A stretch of DNA of 64,000 nucleotides from Camellia lanceoleosa (taxonomy: Eukaryota; Streptophyta; Magnoliopsida; Ericales; Theaceae): the NCBI GenBank assembly GCA_025200525.1, contig CM045762.1:82489893-82553892 (forward strand), given 5' to 3'. The notes under the pieces were generated by a model. The model worked only from the letters and a program-made list of their open reading frames with translations. It was not told the origin of the DNA and searched no databases. This document shows, piece after piece, positions 41,392-52,995 of the stretch (positions within the stretch are counted from its first letter, which is position 1; the number at the start of each line of letters is the position of its first letter). The position numbers and the translations under genes were made by a program.

Positions 41392-44300
41392 AGAGCCGGT
41401 CTAACAGATTCGGACTCGATTTTGTGTCGATTCATCTGAACCAAAGAGTCCAAATCCGCAAATCGTTTGAGAAAAATTTTTGAAAAAGTAGTGCCGGACA
41501 TGGATCGCTTTGCGGACATGAGTCGCCACCTAAATATTTTAAAATGGGAAATTTAGGAAACCACGACTCGGTCGAAGGCCACATGTCCGCTAACACCAAA
41601 GTGGTCTTGGCTCGGAGCTTGGGTACGATCGGGAAGGTCACTATGAGCACCTTTCGCCTGTCCAAGACCGGCCTCTACTAACCGTGATATCCGTTTTGAA
41701 AACATTACATGTTCTTATTCCAATTATTTAGCCTAGAATTACTATGTGATGCACAACACAAAAGTATAGACTAGATCGCCTAACTTGGAAATAAACATTG
41801 CATATCCGCTTTGTCTCGAAAAACGTGTTGTTTTTGCTACTCGCAAGTAGGCTAAAATGCGGATTTCAATGAGTTGTTCCAACTCAGGCAATCCAACCTC
41901 CACCCACAGGCATTCAAACAGTTTATCTCACATAAGCACTTAGCCGCATGGCAAGCATACTGTCATAGTAAACATTCACACGCATGCGATATGCTAAAGC
42001 CATAAAAACTTACATCGTACTCCGTGCCAAAACAGTAAACTAGTTAGCAAACATGCATGACCTAGTTCATGTTAAGTGGCTGATGTGACACATACAGGAG
42101 TGTAATCTAAACAGGCTCGGCTAACCCTAAACATGGCACATGAGATGCAACAACTATCACGTATTCAATTTGGAATTGAAAGTACGATGCGGTTTGCATG
42201 ATGTGCCGAGCCCGATGTATGTAAACAAATGCATGAATGCACGCATGCATTGCATAAGGTATGCTAAAATAAACATGCCCTAGTCCATTACCATAAGCAG
42301 GTAAATAAAAGGGTTAGAAAGAAATGGGGGTTGGAAGACATACATCCACTCACGCACACTTATTACAATTTTGCCCTCGCTCGGAGGGACCAAAATAATA
42401 ATACAGTCCAACGAATAAATGAATCAATATTACAAATTCTAATTACTGAATAAATAAATGTGAGATAAAAGGGGGGCCACAGCCCTGCCTTGGGGCGCGC
42501 GAATGATGCATGCTTGATCTGACTTGCCCGGAAAACCCGTGTCATGGCATTGCTGCTTCTGTTTTTGCTGCCCTGCCTCTCCAAAAATTCCCAAAACTTC
42601 AGGACACCTTCTAAATGATCTGAAATAACCCACCGGCTGGGGGAAGTGATCACCGGTTGCTGCAATTGACCACCGGCTGCATGTGGGGTTTATCGGCACA
42701 AAAACAGTGCCGGTCGGCACATTATATCTTGCCGTGGGAAAAATCCTCGCAGAGAGGTTTGACAAAGAAGAAGAAGACAAAGAATGCATGGCATGGATTT
42801 TGGGGCATATGTAAGCATGGTCAATGCCTCCTATCATCCTTGGGGACTCAAGGAGGCATGACCCTTGGTTCTTGGGCCATCAATAGTGCATTTTGATGCA
42901 TGGTGGCCTAAAGAACCAAGGTTGCATTTTGATGTAAATGCATGCAACACAAACAAATGAAATCCAAAGCTTTATCATGTGTTAGTCCAAGGCCTTGGTG
43001 ACTGAGAATTGAGGTGAGTTGCACCACTTGGAGTGTGAACTCCCCTCAATCCTATGCTTGGCTTGACAATCCCCAAGCTAAGCCATGGAATGTATGAATG
43101 CAACATGGCTCAAATGAGGCGACCTAATGCTAGGATGCCAACATGCTAAATGCAATGTAACATGCAAGGTGCAAATACACTAAGTACTCAACAACCAACA
43201 CAATAGGCGTACAAAATGCTAGGGCATGCAAAGTATAAGTGGCATACAAAAATGAACCAATTAAGCCATGGGACCAATATACTACAACACCTAGTGGACC
43301 AAGTATGCAACAAGCACATAGTGAGCATGCAATGGTGGCTTTAACCATCATGGGGGAGGCCTCAAACTTCCCCAAAAACAGTAGGAAAATAGGCTCCAAA
43401 ACCAAAGCAAAATGTCATACAAGCATGCGAGTGGATGGGCCTAAATCTAAAGCACCAAGTAGAGCATCTAAATGCCATTAACATGGCCACTCATGGCACG
43501 TGTTGGACAACCACAAACAGATTTTTATCATGCAAAAATACACCCAAATCCCACATATGGTAGCCCCAAAACAACCCAAAAGCATGGGGCATATATTATG
43601 CACATTTCAAGGCCTAAAGGACACGCCCTTAAAGCATAAAAAGAGGTGACAAATTTGAGGATGCGGGCATGGATTAGGGTCTGAAATAACATGGTAAAAG
43701 ACTCCAAATTGCTTAAATGGCTTGGTAAATGTATATGCATGGATCGCATGCTCAAGGCTTGTAAGTCATCACACAAAACAACCATGTGAAACATGCCAAA
43801 TGTGACCAAAACAAAGGCTCACAGCCCCTACACAAGGCAAGAGGATGTTAATACCTTCATGAAACTAAGCTAAAACATGCAAGAATCATGGCTTAGACAC
43901 ATGGCATACTTCTAGGCACAAGAGAGCATTTCAAAGCAAACATAAGAGGCATGTTAAGGGATACAAAATCGACCAAAAACAGAGGTTAGACATGGCCTAA
44001 GACACCCACAAAAGCTCTGAAATGAAGTCAAAACAAGCAAACATGCATGCTAGAGCTTCATACAAGTAAGGCCTACAAGCCAAAATGCAAGACAACCAAA
44101 CCAAGCATGCTATACATGACTAAATCAGTGCCTCATGACCCTCAAACATGGTAATATGATGCTAATACCCTCATGGAACCAAACTACAATATGCAAAGAA
44201 CATGGCTCAAAAGCATGGCATTCTTTTAAGCATAAAGGAACATTACAAAGCAAGCATGAGATACATGTTAAAGGCTATAAATCTAACCTAAAACAGAGAT

Positions 44301-45449
44301 CAAACATGACCTAAAGCACTCAGGAAATATCTGAAATGAAGCTAAATGCAAGCATGCACACATGCTACCCTTTAGGCCAAGAACAAAGGCAAACAAAGGG
44401 CCAAGGGGAGAGGGTGTCCCTCCCTATTTGAGACTTAAAACACCTCCCTCACCACTTTGAAAAAACCACTGGTTTTCGGTGAGAAGGCCAAGAACACCAA
44501 GCAAAGGAGGTCTTAAGCAAAGGCACTAAAAATGGCCAAACAAAGCCTAATAGGATGGACCTTTGCTCAAACCAAAAAATGACCTTAATGAAGGTTCAAG
44601 AACAAGTAAAAACAAGACTTTTTTTTATCTTAAACACAAACTCAAAAACACAAAGTAAAGAGGGTAGAAAGAAGTTGCAAAAATGGGGAATATAAAGTGA
44701 TGTTCTTACCCTTGAAGATCCTTTGAAGAACAAAAGGTCCAGCCCCTCTCTAATGCTCAAAACCAGTCCAAAACCAACACAAACAACCTCCTAAGTCTCT
44801 CAATCTCGAGCTAAGGTGTAATGGTGTGTGTAATGGTGCAAAAGTAAGGTAGATCTACACTTTTAAGCCTAAAATCACACACACAAGATGAGAGAGAGGG
44901 GTAATATAGAGAGAGAAGATATATCACCCAGATATATAGATACAAGCTCTGGTTTTTGACCTAAAATGGCTAACCCTTAAGCCAAGAGGAAGAGCTCTCC
45001 TCTTATAGGCAAGGAATGCTTAGCCACTAAGCAAGCCAAGGGCTCATCCCTCCATACACGTGTATGGAGGGGAGCAAAACACTTTACAGCTGTGAGAAAA
45101 TATCTCAAAAAGCAAGTGTACAGTGCTCGGCCGGCAAAGAGTACCAAATGGCAAAATTTAGTGCCGGTCGGCACAATAAAGTGTCGATGGACAAACCAGC
45201 CAGTCGGTGGCCTCCAGCCCAGCCGGTGGTGTGTAGGGATGCCTCAAAAGGCATTCCTTGCCCTCCCAAGGCAAAACACAAGCGTTTGGTGCAAAACCAA
45301 ACACAAACGGTCGAGTTCGGAGGTCCTGAGGCAAGGCGCGCGCAGCCGAGAACTCCGGGAACTCCAAACGAACACAAACAGGGATAATCACCGAGTGTTC
45401 CAACGGTGACGTCCAAGTCTTGAGGACGGTCAAAAATGGGGTGTCTACA
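41392..45449 (-). repeat. 5' LTR of element A
   Basis: The LTR is about 4058 bp and matches 6107-10208. The first 270 bp carry many short losses (terminal TGTAGATGCG missing, PBS-like 11-mer and UUCG hairpin broken). The rest is near identical. The right end TGTCTACA is followed by CAATG. Confidence 0.9.
45001..45071 (-). promoter_or_regulatory. U3 core promoter of the A 5' LTR
   Basis: TATA box CCTATAAGA (plus 45001-45009) with the 24-bp palindrome (45048-45071, core CATACACGTGTATG) 38 bp upstream. This is the promoter expected to produce the genomic RNA of A. Confidence 0.6.
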
Positions 45450-45454
45450 CAATG
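45450..45454. repeat. Right target-site duplication of element A (CAATG)
   Basis: CAATG follows the LTR end TGTCTACA and repeats 6102-6106. Confidence 0.9.
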
Positions 45455-46080
45455 CATGGCAACGGAAAGTTTCCCCTTGTTTGGATGATGCCGCGGCACG
45501 TTGCAAGCCAGTCATTGTTGACGACGATCGGACCCTTGGACGCGGAGGAGACGAAGACGGTTTGAATCAATATATGGACACAGTCACCTGGAAAGTGTTG
45601 GTGGTTTGGACTTCAAGAGGAAGTTAATCACGTAATTCCAGGTTGCTGCAATCGAGACATTGGATTCAGAGGAGGCAAAAGTGATCAAAACCATGACATG
45701 GACTGAGGCGCTATGGAAGCGTTGGGGGCTGGACTTCAGGATGAAGTTGCCTACGTATCCCAAACATGGGAATCAAGCCGTACGTAGTTCCGGTTAAGGT
45801 ACACTCGGGTATTTTAACCTTCACTGTTTAGGCTCTAAGTTTTGCCAAGGTGTCCAATGCGGGTTTTCGACCTTACGAGCCATGTTCTTCTTTTTCTTTC
45901 TTTTTTCCTTTCTTTTGCATTTTCATTTCTTTTCTTTCTTTTCTTTTGCTATTCTTCGTTCTTTTCTTTTCTCTTTTTTTTGCTTCTTTTTTTCTTTTTT
46001 GCTTTTCTTTTTCTTTGCTCTAACTTTTGCACTGGCGCCCTTAGGGTTTTCGCCCATGAGCCTCTCAAAGGGTAAAAAGT
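45455..46080 (-). other. Element C spacer (right part) with a long pyrimidine tract
   Basis: It continues the spacer of 5701-6106 and matches A at about 14330-14710 (GAAGTTGCCTACGTATCCCAAA, GGGAATCAAGCC.TACGTAGTTC). A CT-rich, T-dominated run at 45885-46020 is a simple-sequence expansion; frames across it are low complexity and not genes. Confidence 0.7.
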
Positions 46081-47101
46081 GTAGTAAGCCCATGCCAAAT
46101 GGTTTCGAGATTGAAGCCTCTCTGTATCCAGGAGAGTGACTGTTGTGTTGATTTGTAGAAAATTTCATCACGGCTGCTTCATGAGCCCTGCCTGGTGGGC
46201 TCTGATCTTCTTAATCTGGCTTTGGTGCCTCTTGCTCGAGGGCTTCCTCAAAATAGGTCACACAGGCGTTTCATGGCACTGAATGTTTTGAACGGACTCC
46301 AGGTTTGAACAGATAAGTTGAATCTTGAGGCTGAGAGCAATCCTAGGCTGCACAATCTCAAGAGCGATTCCACACAAGTCTTCACAAGACCGCGCAAGAC
46401 ATTTTGTTTTTGAAAGTTTTTAGGAAAGCGACAAATCATTCGCGCTGAAGATAGTGTGGAACCAGTTTGGATCGAACCAGGATCCTTCTCAGTACTCACA
46501 CCGACAAGCATGATTTCATTCATTAAAAGCTTAACATGCCTCTCTTTCACTCAAAATGATCAAAATTTTACAAAACCCGAGGAATTACTTCCTCTTCATT
46601 TTTCATCACCGCAGTGTTTGAAATGGGGTTTTATGAAAATCTTAGGTCATTATGACGATGTTTAAGGCGCAAGAGAGTAGGCGAAATGTACTGTTGTTCC
46701 ATTCACATTCTGTGGCAAGGCTGACTTAAATAGCAACAAATACGGAACGTGATAGCCACAGCTGTTTCGTTCAGATTTCTCAGATGCAACTGGCTCCACA
46801 GCAGAGACAGACTCAAAAGGAAAACGAAGGAGGTAATTATAAACCAAAACGGTGTTCGAGGCAACAACCCCGGAATCACCTGGTATTCTATACAAGAGGG
46901 ACTGACTCATTACAAAAGGACAGACCCATAAGCAAAAGGACTGACTCAAGACAATGAGACAGACTCAAAACAAAACAAAAGACTGACTCGACACCCAAGT
47001 CAGATTTTACAAAACTAACATTAACGGATGCCCAAAAATGCGTGCCAAACGCCACATCCAAAAACGTGCCAGGCACTGCCCACAAGCGGTTCACCTTCTG
47101 C
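46081..47101 (-). pseudogene. Element C pre-RT remnant; RT, RNase H and integrase absent
   Basis: The minus frame 46550-46248 contains LLMNEIMLVGVSTEKDPGSI and STLSSARM, the decayed match to MDEITTVNVGTEKDPRL..STLSSEER just before the RT in A. Nothing of RT, RNase H, aRH or integrase follows before the spacer, so about 3 kb of pol is deleted. 46560-47100 is degenerate linker with repeated GACTGACTCA-type words (46900-46990). Confidence 0.7.
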
Positions 47102-48096
47102 TTACATACTCGCAGTGTCTGTATCCTCAAAATCCAACAACTGGGTGGTGACGGACTTGACTGAGGTGGGGGGGAGGATAACCTCGTTGTCAATCAAATC
47201 TTGCAACTCGTGCCGGAGGCGGAAACAATTGTTAGTAGCATGGCGGTCTCTTTGGTGGTATGCTGATCTTGGCGAGTCATGAGTATCAGGGAGATTCTTC
47301 GGGAGAGGCCGAGGCTCCAGGGGTTTAAGGTGTCCCCTCTCGGCAAGGATTTGAAGTGCCTTGGACAATGGCATGTAGAGAGCATGAAAGACCTGCGCCC
47401 TCGGGGTAGGTATTTTGAAGCCTGAGCACTCTTGCTAGATGCACTAGCGAACGGATCGGCGGGTGCAGCCTTGGATTTCTGATCCTTTCCGGATGCGAGG
47501 TTGGGAGCGGGAAGAACTGTTTTGGCATGACGGGGCCTATCCCGGTTCTCTGATTGACTGGAATTGCCCTCAGGTGGAGTGGGGAAAGCGTCCTCCACAG
47601 CTTTTGACATAGCTGCGGATATCTGTTGCTTGTTCATTCCCCCGGCTTTCAAAGCCTCTACTGCCCACAGCGGTTGTTCGATAGGGTCGGCATCTGCCTT
47701 CATCTTGCCTTTGTCTCTGGCCTCAGCCTGATCTAGAGTTTGGTTTGATGCGTCATTGCCATAGCTGGAGGCCATCTCCAGTTGGCCGAGTTCAATTACA
47801 ATGCGTCCCAATAGCGGGGGTTCCTGGGGTATAAAGCCTCTAGCATAGGGTCCGGCTGGTGGCGAAACAGACATTCCATATGCGAGAGCGGCCACGGATC
47901 TTTGAAGATCACCTATCATTCCCATTAGTTCAAATGTAGTAGGCTCGCGAGCCTGATATAATTTAGGGGTCCAAATTGGGTGTGCGGCAGGCGGCCTGGG
48001 TGGATGTGGCATGTCGACAGTAGTCTCACCCTGCGGGGTAATTCCTTGACTCAACGCAGCCGTCATGACCACGATCTCTTCTGAATTCTGTGTCAT
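47102..48096 (-). pseudogene. Element C reduced gag without capsid domain
   Basis: The frame starts at a true ATG (48094-48096) as MTQNSEEIVVMTAALSQGI, continues through a Pro-rich part and MIGDLQRSVAALAYGM, then KQQISAAMSKAVEDAFPTPP. After a frameshift near 47400 it gives LPRGRR- and MPLSKALQILAERGHLKP, then a knuckle-like HQRDRHATNNCFRLRHELQD. The block with MPHIDRFDG..RLFSDVLRP that defines the capsid domain in A, B and E is missing. It may be a vestige or a short nucleic-acid-binding protein. Confidence 0.75.
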
Positions 48097-48803
48097 TCTC
48101 AGTTCTATCTCAGCAAGGAGAAGACACTAGCTGTTCTGGATCGACCTTCTGAATCTTTGAACCTGAAACGGAAAACAAGCAGTATTTCAGCCCCAAACAG
48201 ATCAAACACGAGTGTAGCCGAACAACTGTGCTCTACTACTGATCACTGTTCCTCAGAATCGCTGCTTAAAACTGAATTGATACCCGTAGACATAACTGAT
48301 TCTCAACAACACTGATACTAGTACCCTCAGGCCTGATGGTCAGACTTTGCAAACTGATATATGCGTTCCCTGCAGAGATACACTCTAGAAGCACATAGCA
48401 GGTAAAAGAGAGCCAATACACCCCTATGTTGGGGTAGGGATTCCCTGTCCTATTTTGTCAGGAGCTAGGGTTTCACTACACACACAGAGGCTTCAAACAA
48501 CCTATATCGGGTAAGCAACCTGTCCTAGTTTGGAATGGTCACTACGAACCCGAATATGCACTAGGTCGAATGGTCAAAAAAGGGTGCCCCGGTAAAACCG
48601 GGGTTTGTGTTCCCATACTGGCAGAGCCCGCAACCGGTCAGCCTTATGGTCATGTCTTGACAAGACAAGCCTCCAACAAACCGCTCAAGAATAGTAGATG
48701 GCCAACACGGTGTCCTAGGCACACCAAATGCACATGCAATGCAAAGAAACACATAAGTGTAGTCAAAACAGGATATCACGAGTTCGAGTCAAGCTCTCAA
48801 AAA
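48097..48803 (-). other. 5' leader of element C
   Basis: About 700 nt. It holds a splice-acceptor-like GCTTGTTTTCCGTTTCAG|G (minus, ending at 48163), 67 nt before the gag ATG. It also has the leader hairpin at 48587-48603 and the conserved GTCAGGAGCTAGGGTTTCAC block (48457-48477). Confidence 0.7.
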
Positions 48804-48821
48804 TCCCCAGCAGTGTCGCCA
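48804..48821 (-). other. Primer binding site of element C
   Basis: The minus strand TGGCGACACTGCTGGGGA differs by one base from the B site and lies five bases from the LTR terminus TGTAACAAG. The non-autonomous element thus keeps its priming signal. Confidence 0.85.
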
Positions 48822-48826
48822 GAAAC

Positions 48827-51800
48827 TGTAACAAGCCCGCGAGGGACCCTGCTACAGTTCGGCCTCGATTTTGTGTCACGGTTCGTAATTTGAACCAAAG
48901 AGTCCAAATTCGGCAAATTGTTTTGAGAAAAACAGATTTTGAAAAGAAGTGCCAAACATGGACTGCTTTTCCAGATACAGAGTCACCACCTAAATATTTT
49001 TTTATGGGAGAATTTAGGAAACCCTGACTCGGTGCCGAAGGCCACGTGTCCGTCATCACCAAAGTTGTCTTGGCTCGGGAGCTTGGGTACGATCAGGGAA
49101 GGTCAGCTATGAGCACCCCCTTTCGCCCGGTCCGAAGACCGGCCTCTACTAACCGTGATATCCGATTTGGAAAACGTTATGTGTTCTTGTTCCAATTATT
49201 ACCCTAGAATTACTATGTTATGCGCACAGCAAATAAGTATAGACTAGATTGTCTAATTTGGAAACAAACATTGCATATCCGTTTGTTTTGAAAACAGCTT
49301 CGGAATTTGATACTCGCAAGTAGGCTAAAACACAGATTTCAACGAGTTTTTCCAACTCAAGCAATCCAACCTCCACCCACAGGCATTAAAATAGTTTATC
49401 TCATATAAGCATTTAGCCACATGGTAATCATACTGTCATGTTAACATTCACATGCATGCGACATGCTAAAGCATAAATACTTACATTGTACTCCGTGCCA
49501 AAACAATAAACCAGTTAGCAAACATGCATGTCCTAGTTCATGTTAAGTGACTAATGCATCGCATACAGGATATGATTAGGATAGGCTCGGCTAACTCTAA
49601 AATAGCATGTGAAATGCAATCATTCGGTGCACGTATTCAAGTTAGATTTGAAGATACAATGCAGTTTGTATGATGTACCGAGCCCGATGCATGTCAACAA
49701 ATGCATGGATGCACGCATGCATTGCATAAGGTATGCTAAAGTAAACGTGCCCTAATCTACCATCGTAAGCAGGTAAATAAAAGGGAAGAAAGAAGTGGGG
49801 GTTGGAAGACATACACACCACTCATGCACGCTTATTACAAATTTGCCCCCGCTCGGAGGGACCAAAAGAATATACGAATTAATTAACTACGCAAGCTAAT
49901 TAAATATTACAAATTAATTAAATTAACAAGTTAGTTAATCTAAGAAAAACAGTAAACCACCTCGAGGCGAGGCGGATGCATCTTGCGCTCAAATTCGCCG
50001 AATTGCACTGCCATGCCTAGCCTGCCTCTGTTTTCCCTGCTTTGCTCTTCTGAAAATTGCCAAAGTCTCAGAAATGCCTCTCAGGATACTGGGGGATCCC
50101 ACCGGCTAAGTAAAATGATCACCGGCAGTGAATTTGTGGCCACCGGCATAAAATGTATCCACCGACCATCTATTGACTGCCGATCTGCACTAAATAATGC
50201 TGGCCGGCAATAAATTCCTACAGAACCTGCAACTCACAGCAGCAGAGGACAGAATCTGGCATGGCAATGCTATTCAAGCTATGTATGCACCAATCACACT
50301 CCCTATCATGTTAATGACTCAAGGGAGGATGTGCCTCGATTCTCGAGCCACCAATCACGCATTTCTATGCATGGTGGCCGAAAGAATCAAGTGTGCAATT
50401 TTCATGTCAAATGAAATGCAAACTACACAATCAAAGAGCCCAATCCCCATCACCAAATCAAGGGACGAGGCATGCATGTCTATGTGTGCAATCCTAAGCA
50501 TGTCAACTAGTATGCAACATGGGATGCAAACGAGAATGCTAGTATGCAAACACACATCCAAGGCAAGCATGCAAACTAAGCAAAGGAGTGGACTTAAACA
50601 TGACTTAGGCAACTCCAAATAGGCCTAAAATCAGTGGCCAAAACCAAGGAGGTGAAGGCCAAAGTGCACACACACATGCAAGCACTCATGGTCCAATACT
50701 TAAAGCATAATGGGGCAACTTTTAAACACATTTAAAAGGGCACAAATATGAACAATTAGCGTGCGAGTTAAGCTCCGAAATCATGTTAGAAGAGGTGCCA
50801 AACCAACTCAAACAGGGTAAACAAAAGCATGCAAATGGCCTAAGTATTTAAGGCAAGCCAAAAGGCATTGAACTACACTTGAAAAGACCTAACATGGAAA
50901 GACTTAAGCAACTAAAATCAGAGTTTTAGCACGCAAAATCAAGCCCAAAGGACCACTTAGATGGCATCTAAATGGTTTGAATTCAAAGGCATGCACAATG
51001 GTAAAAACATAAGGCATACAACACATGCTCTCAAAGCAATAAAGAGGCAACTAAGGCAAGCATATGAGCATGTCAAAAGGCTTGAAATAACATGTTGGGT
51101 GGTTCCAACCCACCAAAATGATGCAAGCAACACATGCTACACGTTCACATACTTGAGGCATACAAGCCCGACAAGCTACAAATGCAAAGGAGCTATACTA
51201 AACATGCCAAAATCAATCCAAAAAACTATGGACAGACCTAAAGCATGGAAAAATAAGCACAAAACATTCATAAGTCTAAGCCTAAATCATGCTCAAACAA
51301 AGGCTAACAACCTAAGGCATATTAAGGGATCAAGGAAGCATTACATGGCAACTATACTAAACATGTATGGAGTACCAAAACCAACATACAACATGATTAT
51401 ATTATGGCATAATAAGCATGAAATGCAGCCTAGACATGCTCAACACACACTTGAACAAAGGCTTCCTTAAGAGACTAAAAATGGTCCCTTTCAAGGATAA
51501 CAAGGAGAGGGGGTGGCCCTCCCTTTTTGGAGACTTCAAGGCACCATCTCCACCACTAAAATCCCTCAAGATTTCAGTGGTGAAGAGGCCCAAACACCAA
51601 AGTCTCGAAACTTGCACAAAATAGCACAAAATGAGGCCTTTCAAGGCCTAAGAGGGGTCAAACTTCCCCAAAGCACAAAACACTCTTAACAAACTATCAA
51701 GAGGGCGTAAAAAAAAAACTTTTTCATGTTATACACTAAGCACAAAAACAGCTCTAAGATAGGTAGAAATAGGATGCAAAAATGGGTTAAAAAGAACTAG

Positions 51801-52562
51801 TTTCTTACCCTTGTTGACCTTCTTCACAAAGGGTGCTCTTGTTGCCTCCTTAAGCTCCAATCTAGTCAAAAATATCAAGAACAAGCCCTCAGAACCTCAG
51901 TAGCTCAAGGAAGGTGAAGCACTAGGTGCTTGTGTGCAATAGTATGGACTAAAACACACACAAGACAACAAAGAGGGGAAGGTATAGATATAGGATAGAT
52001 ATATGTCCTAAAGCTAAAACCAAAGCTCTTCTCCCTCTCCTCTCCAATTTCTCTAACCCTAGAACAAGGGAGAGAAGGCCTCCTCTTATAGAGGAGGCAA
52101 TCTTGTAATGCTTAACTAGTAAGCAAACAAGAGGGACATCCCTCCATACACGTGTATGGAGGGGAAGCAAATGCCAAATAGCTGTCCTAAAATATCTGAA
52201 AAAGCAAATGAACAGTAGTCGGCTAGCCAAAAATGTCATTTTGACAAAAATGACTGCCGACCGGCAACAAAGAGTGCCGGCCGGCAACATATATTGCCGA
52301 TGGCAACAAAAACCAGCCGGTGGCCTCTAGCTAGTGCCGGTGGTGTGTGGGGATGCCTCACAAGGCATTCCTTGCCCCTCCAAGGCAAAACACAAGTGTT
52401 TGGTGTAAAACCAGACACAAAACAGTCGAGTTCGGAGATCCTGAGGCAAGGCGCGTAGTCGAGAACTCCGGGAACTCCAAACAAACACAAACATGGATAA
52501 TCACCGAGTGTTCAAACGGTGACGTCCAAGTCTTGAGGACAGTCAAAAATGGGGTGTCTACA
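48827..52562 (-). repeat. 5' LTR of element C
   Basis: The LTR is 3736 bp, with plus-strand ends TGTAAC and GTCTACA. It is clearly homologous to, but more diverged from, the A and B LTRs. Shared parts are the U5 block with the UUCG hairpin (49127-49142), CCGGC clusters (50100-50215, 52255-52345) and the LTR hairpin (51551-51582). Beyond the right end lies chromovirus integrase coding sequence. Confidence 0.9.
52081..52163 (-). promoter_or_regulatory. U3 core promoter of the C LTR
   Basis: The minus strand has CCTCTATAAGAGG (52082-52094) as TATA box and the 24-bp palindrome at 52140-52163 (core CATACACGTGTATG). The rest of U3 has diverged from A and B, yet these two parts are kept. Confidence 0.6.
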
Positions 52563-52982
52563 AAAGGTCAAGTCAGGTTTGGAAAGAAGGGCAAGTTGTC
52601 ACCCCATTACATTGGGCCGTTTCAGATTCTGGAAAGGCTTGGTCCAGTTGCTTATGCAGTTGCTTTGCCACCAGAATTCGAACAAATTCATAATGTGTTT
52701 CATGTGTCGATGTTGAGGGGCTACCTCCGAGACCCATTTTATGTGATTGATTATCATCGGGTAGCTATTGATGAAAATATAGAATACGCCGAATGGCCAT
52801 GACGAATTGCTGATTGGCAAGTGAAACAATTGAGAAGCAAGTCCATTCCCATGGTGAAAGTGGAAGGGAAAGAACACTATGGGACGGACGCTACACGGGA
52901 AAAAGAGGAGGAAATGCGACTACGCTATCCACATTTATTTCCCGACGAAGGTAAATTAAGTTTGGAGGACCAAACTTCCTAA
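52563..52982 (+). pseudogene. Element D integrase C-terminus with chromodomain-like tail
   Basis: The frame reads LSPHYIGPFQILERLGPVAY, then NVFHVSMLRGYLRDP, both standard for Ty3 integrase ends. After a TGA at 52800-52802 it continues in the same frame as DWQVKQLRSKSIPMVKVEGK and EEEMRLRYPHLFPDE, up to TAA at 52980-52982. This tail matches the chromodomain end of Tekay/Del elements. The TGA inactivates it. The N-terminal remainder was cut off by the insertion of C. Confidence 0.82.
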
Positions 52983-52995
52983 AAGGGGGGAAGAC
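52981..52995 (+). other. Polypurine tract of element D
   Basis: AAAAGGGGGGAAGAC lies directly before the LTR start TGTGATAACC and overlaps the stop codon. Confidence 0.8.

Larger units (their letters stand above)
6107..45449 (-). mobile_element. Element A, nearly complete Tat-type Ty3 retrotransposon (about 21.1 kb without B)
   Basis: Two near-identical LTRs (6107-10208 and 41392-45449) flanked by CAATG enclose, in minus-strand order from the right: PBS, leader, gag N-terminus, [element B], rest of gag, protease with G-patch, pre-RT linker, RT, RNase H, aRH, integrase, spacer, an antisense DUF7745/PMD gene, a 60-bp tandem array and the PPT. Sister LTRs differ at scattered single bases (for example about 8264 against 43520), so the insertion is young. 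Removing B and one GTGTT copy restores the gag context. The lineage call rests on the aRH domain, the PBS and the antisense gene. I see no extra ORF before gag, so it is not a classical Ogre. Confidence 0.9.
1..52562 (-). mobile_element. Element C, non-autonomous Tat-type Ty3 element carrying a PMD gene; interrupted by A
   Basis: Two blocks, 1-6106 and 45450-52562, are one minus-strand element split by element A. The 5-bp sequence CAATG on both sides of A shows that the blocks were once continuous. From the 5' end (right) it has an LTR, a PBS, a leader, a reduced gag and a short pre-RT remnant. No RT, RNase H or integrase is visible. Then come a spacer, a remnant of a DUF7745-like gene, an intact-looking multi-exon PMD gene on the opposite strand, and a tandem array. 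Its 3' LTR would lie left of the window. Its right LTR end at 52562 abuts chromovirus integrase coding sequence, so C was inserted into element D. The first five bases after it, AAAGG, are a possible target duplication that cannot be checked here. Confidence 0.8.

Noticed and set aside
45842..46139. Phe/Ser-rich frame that could pass as a membrane protein
   Set aside because: It is a translated CT-rich simple-sequence tract in the spacer of C.
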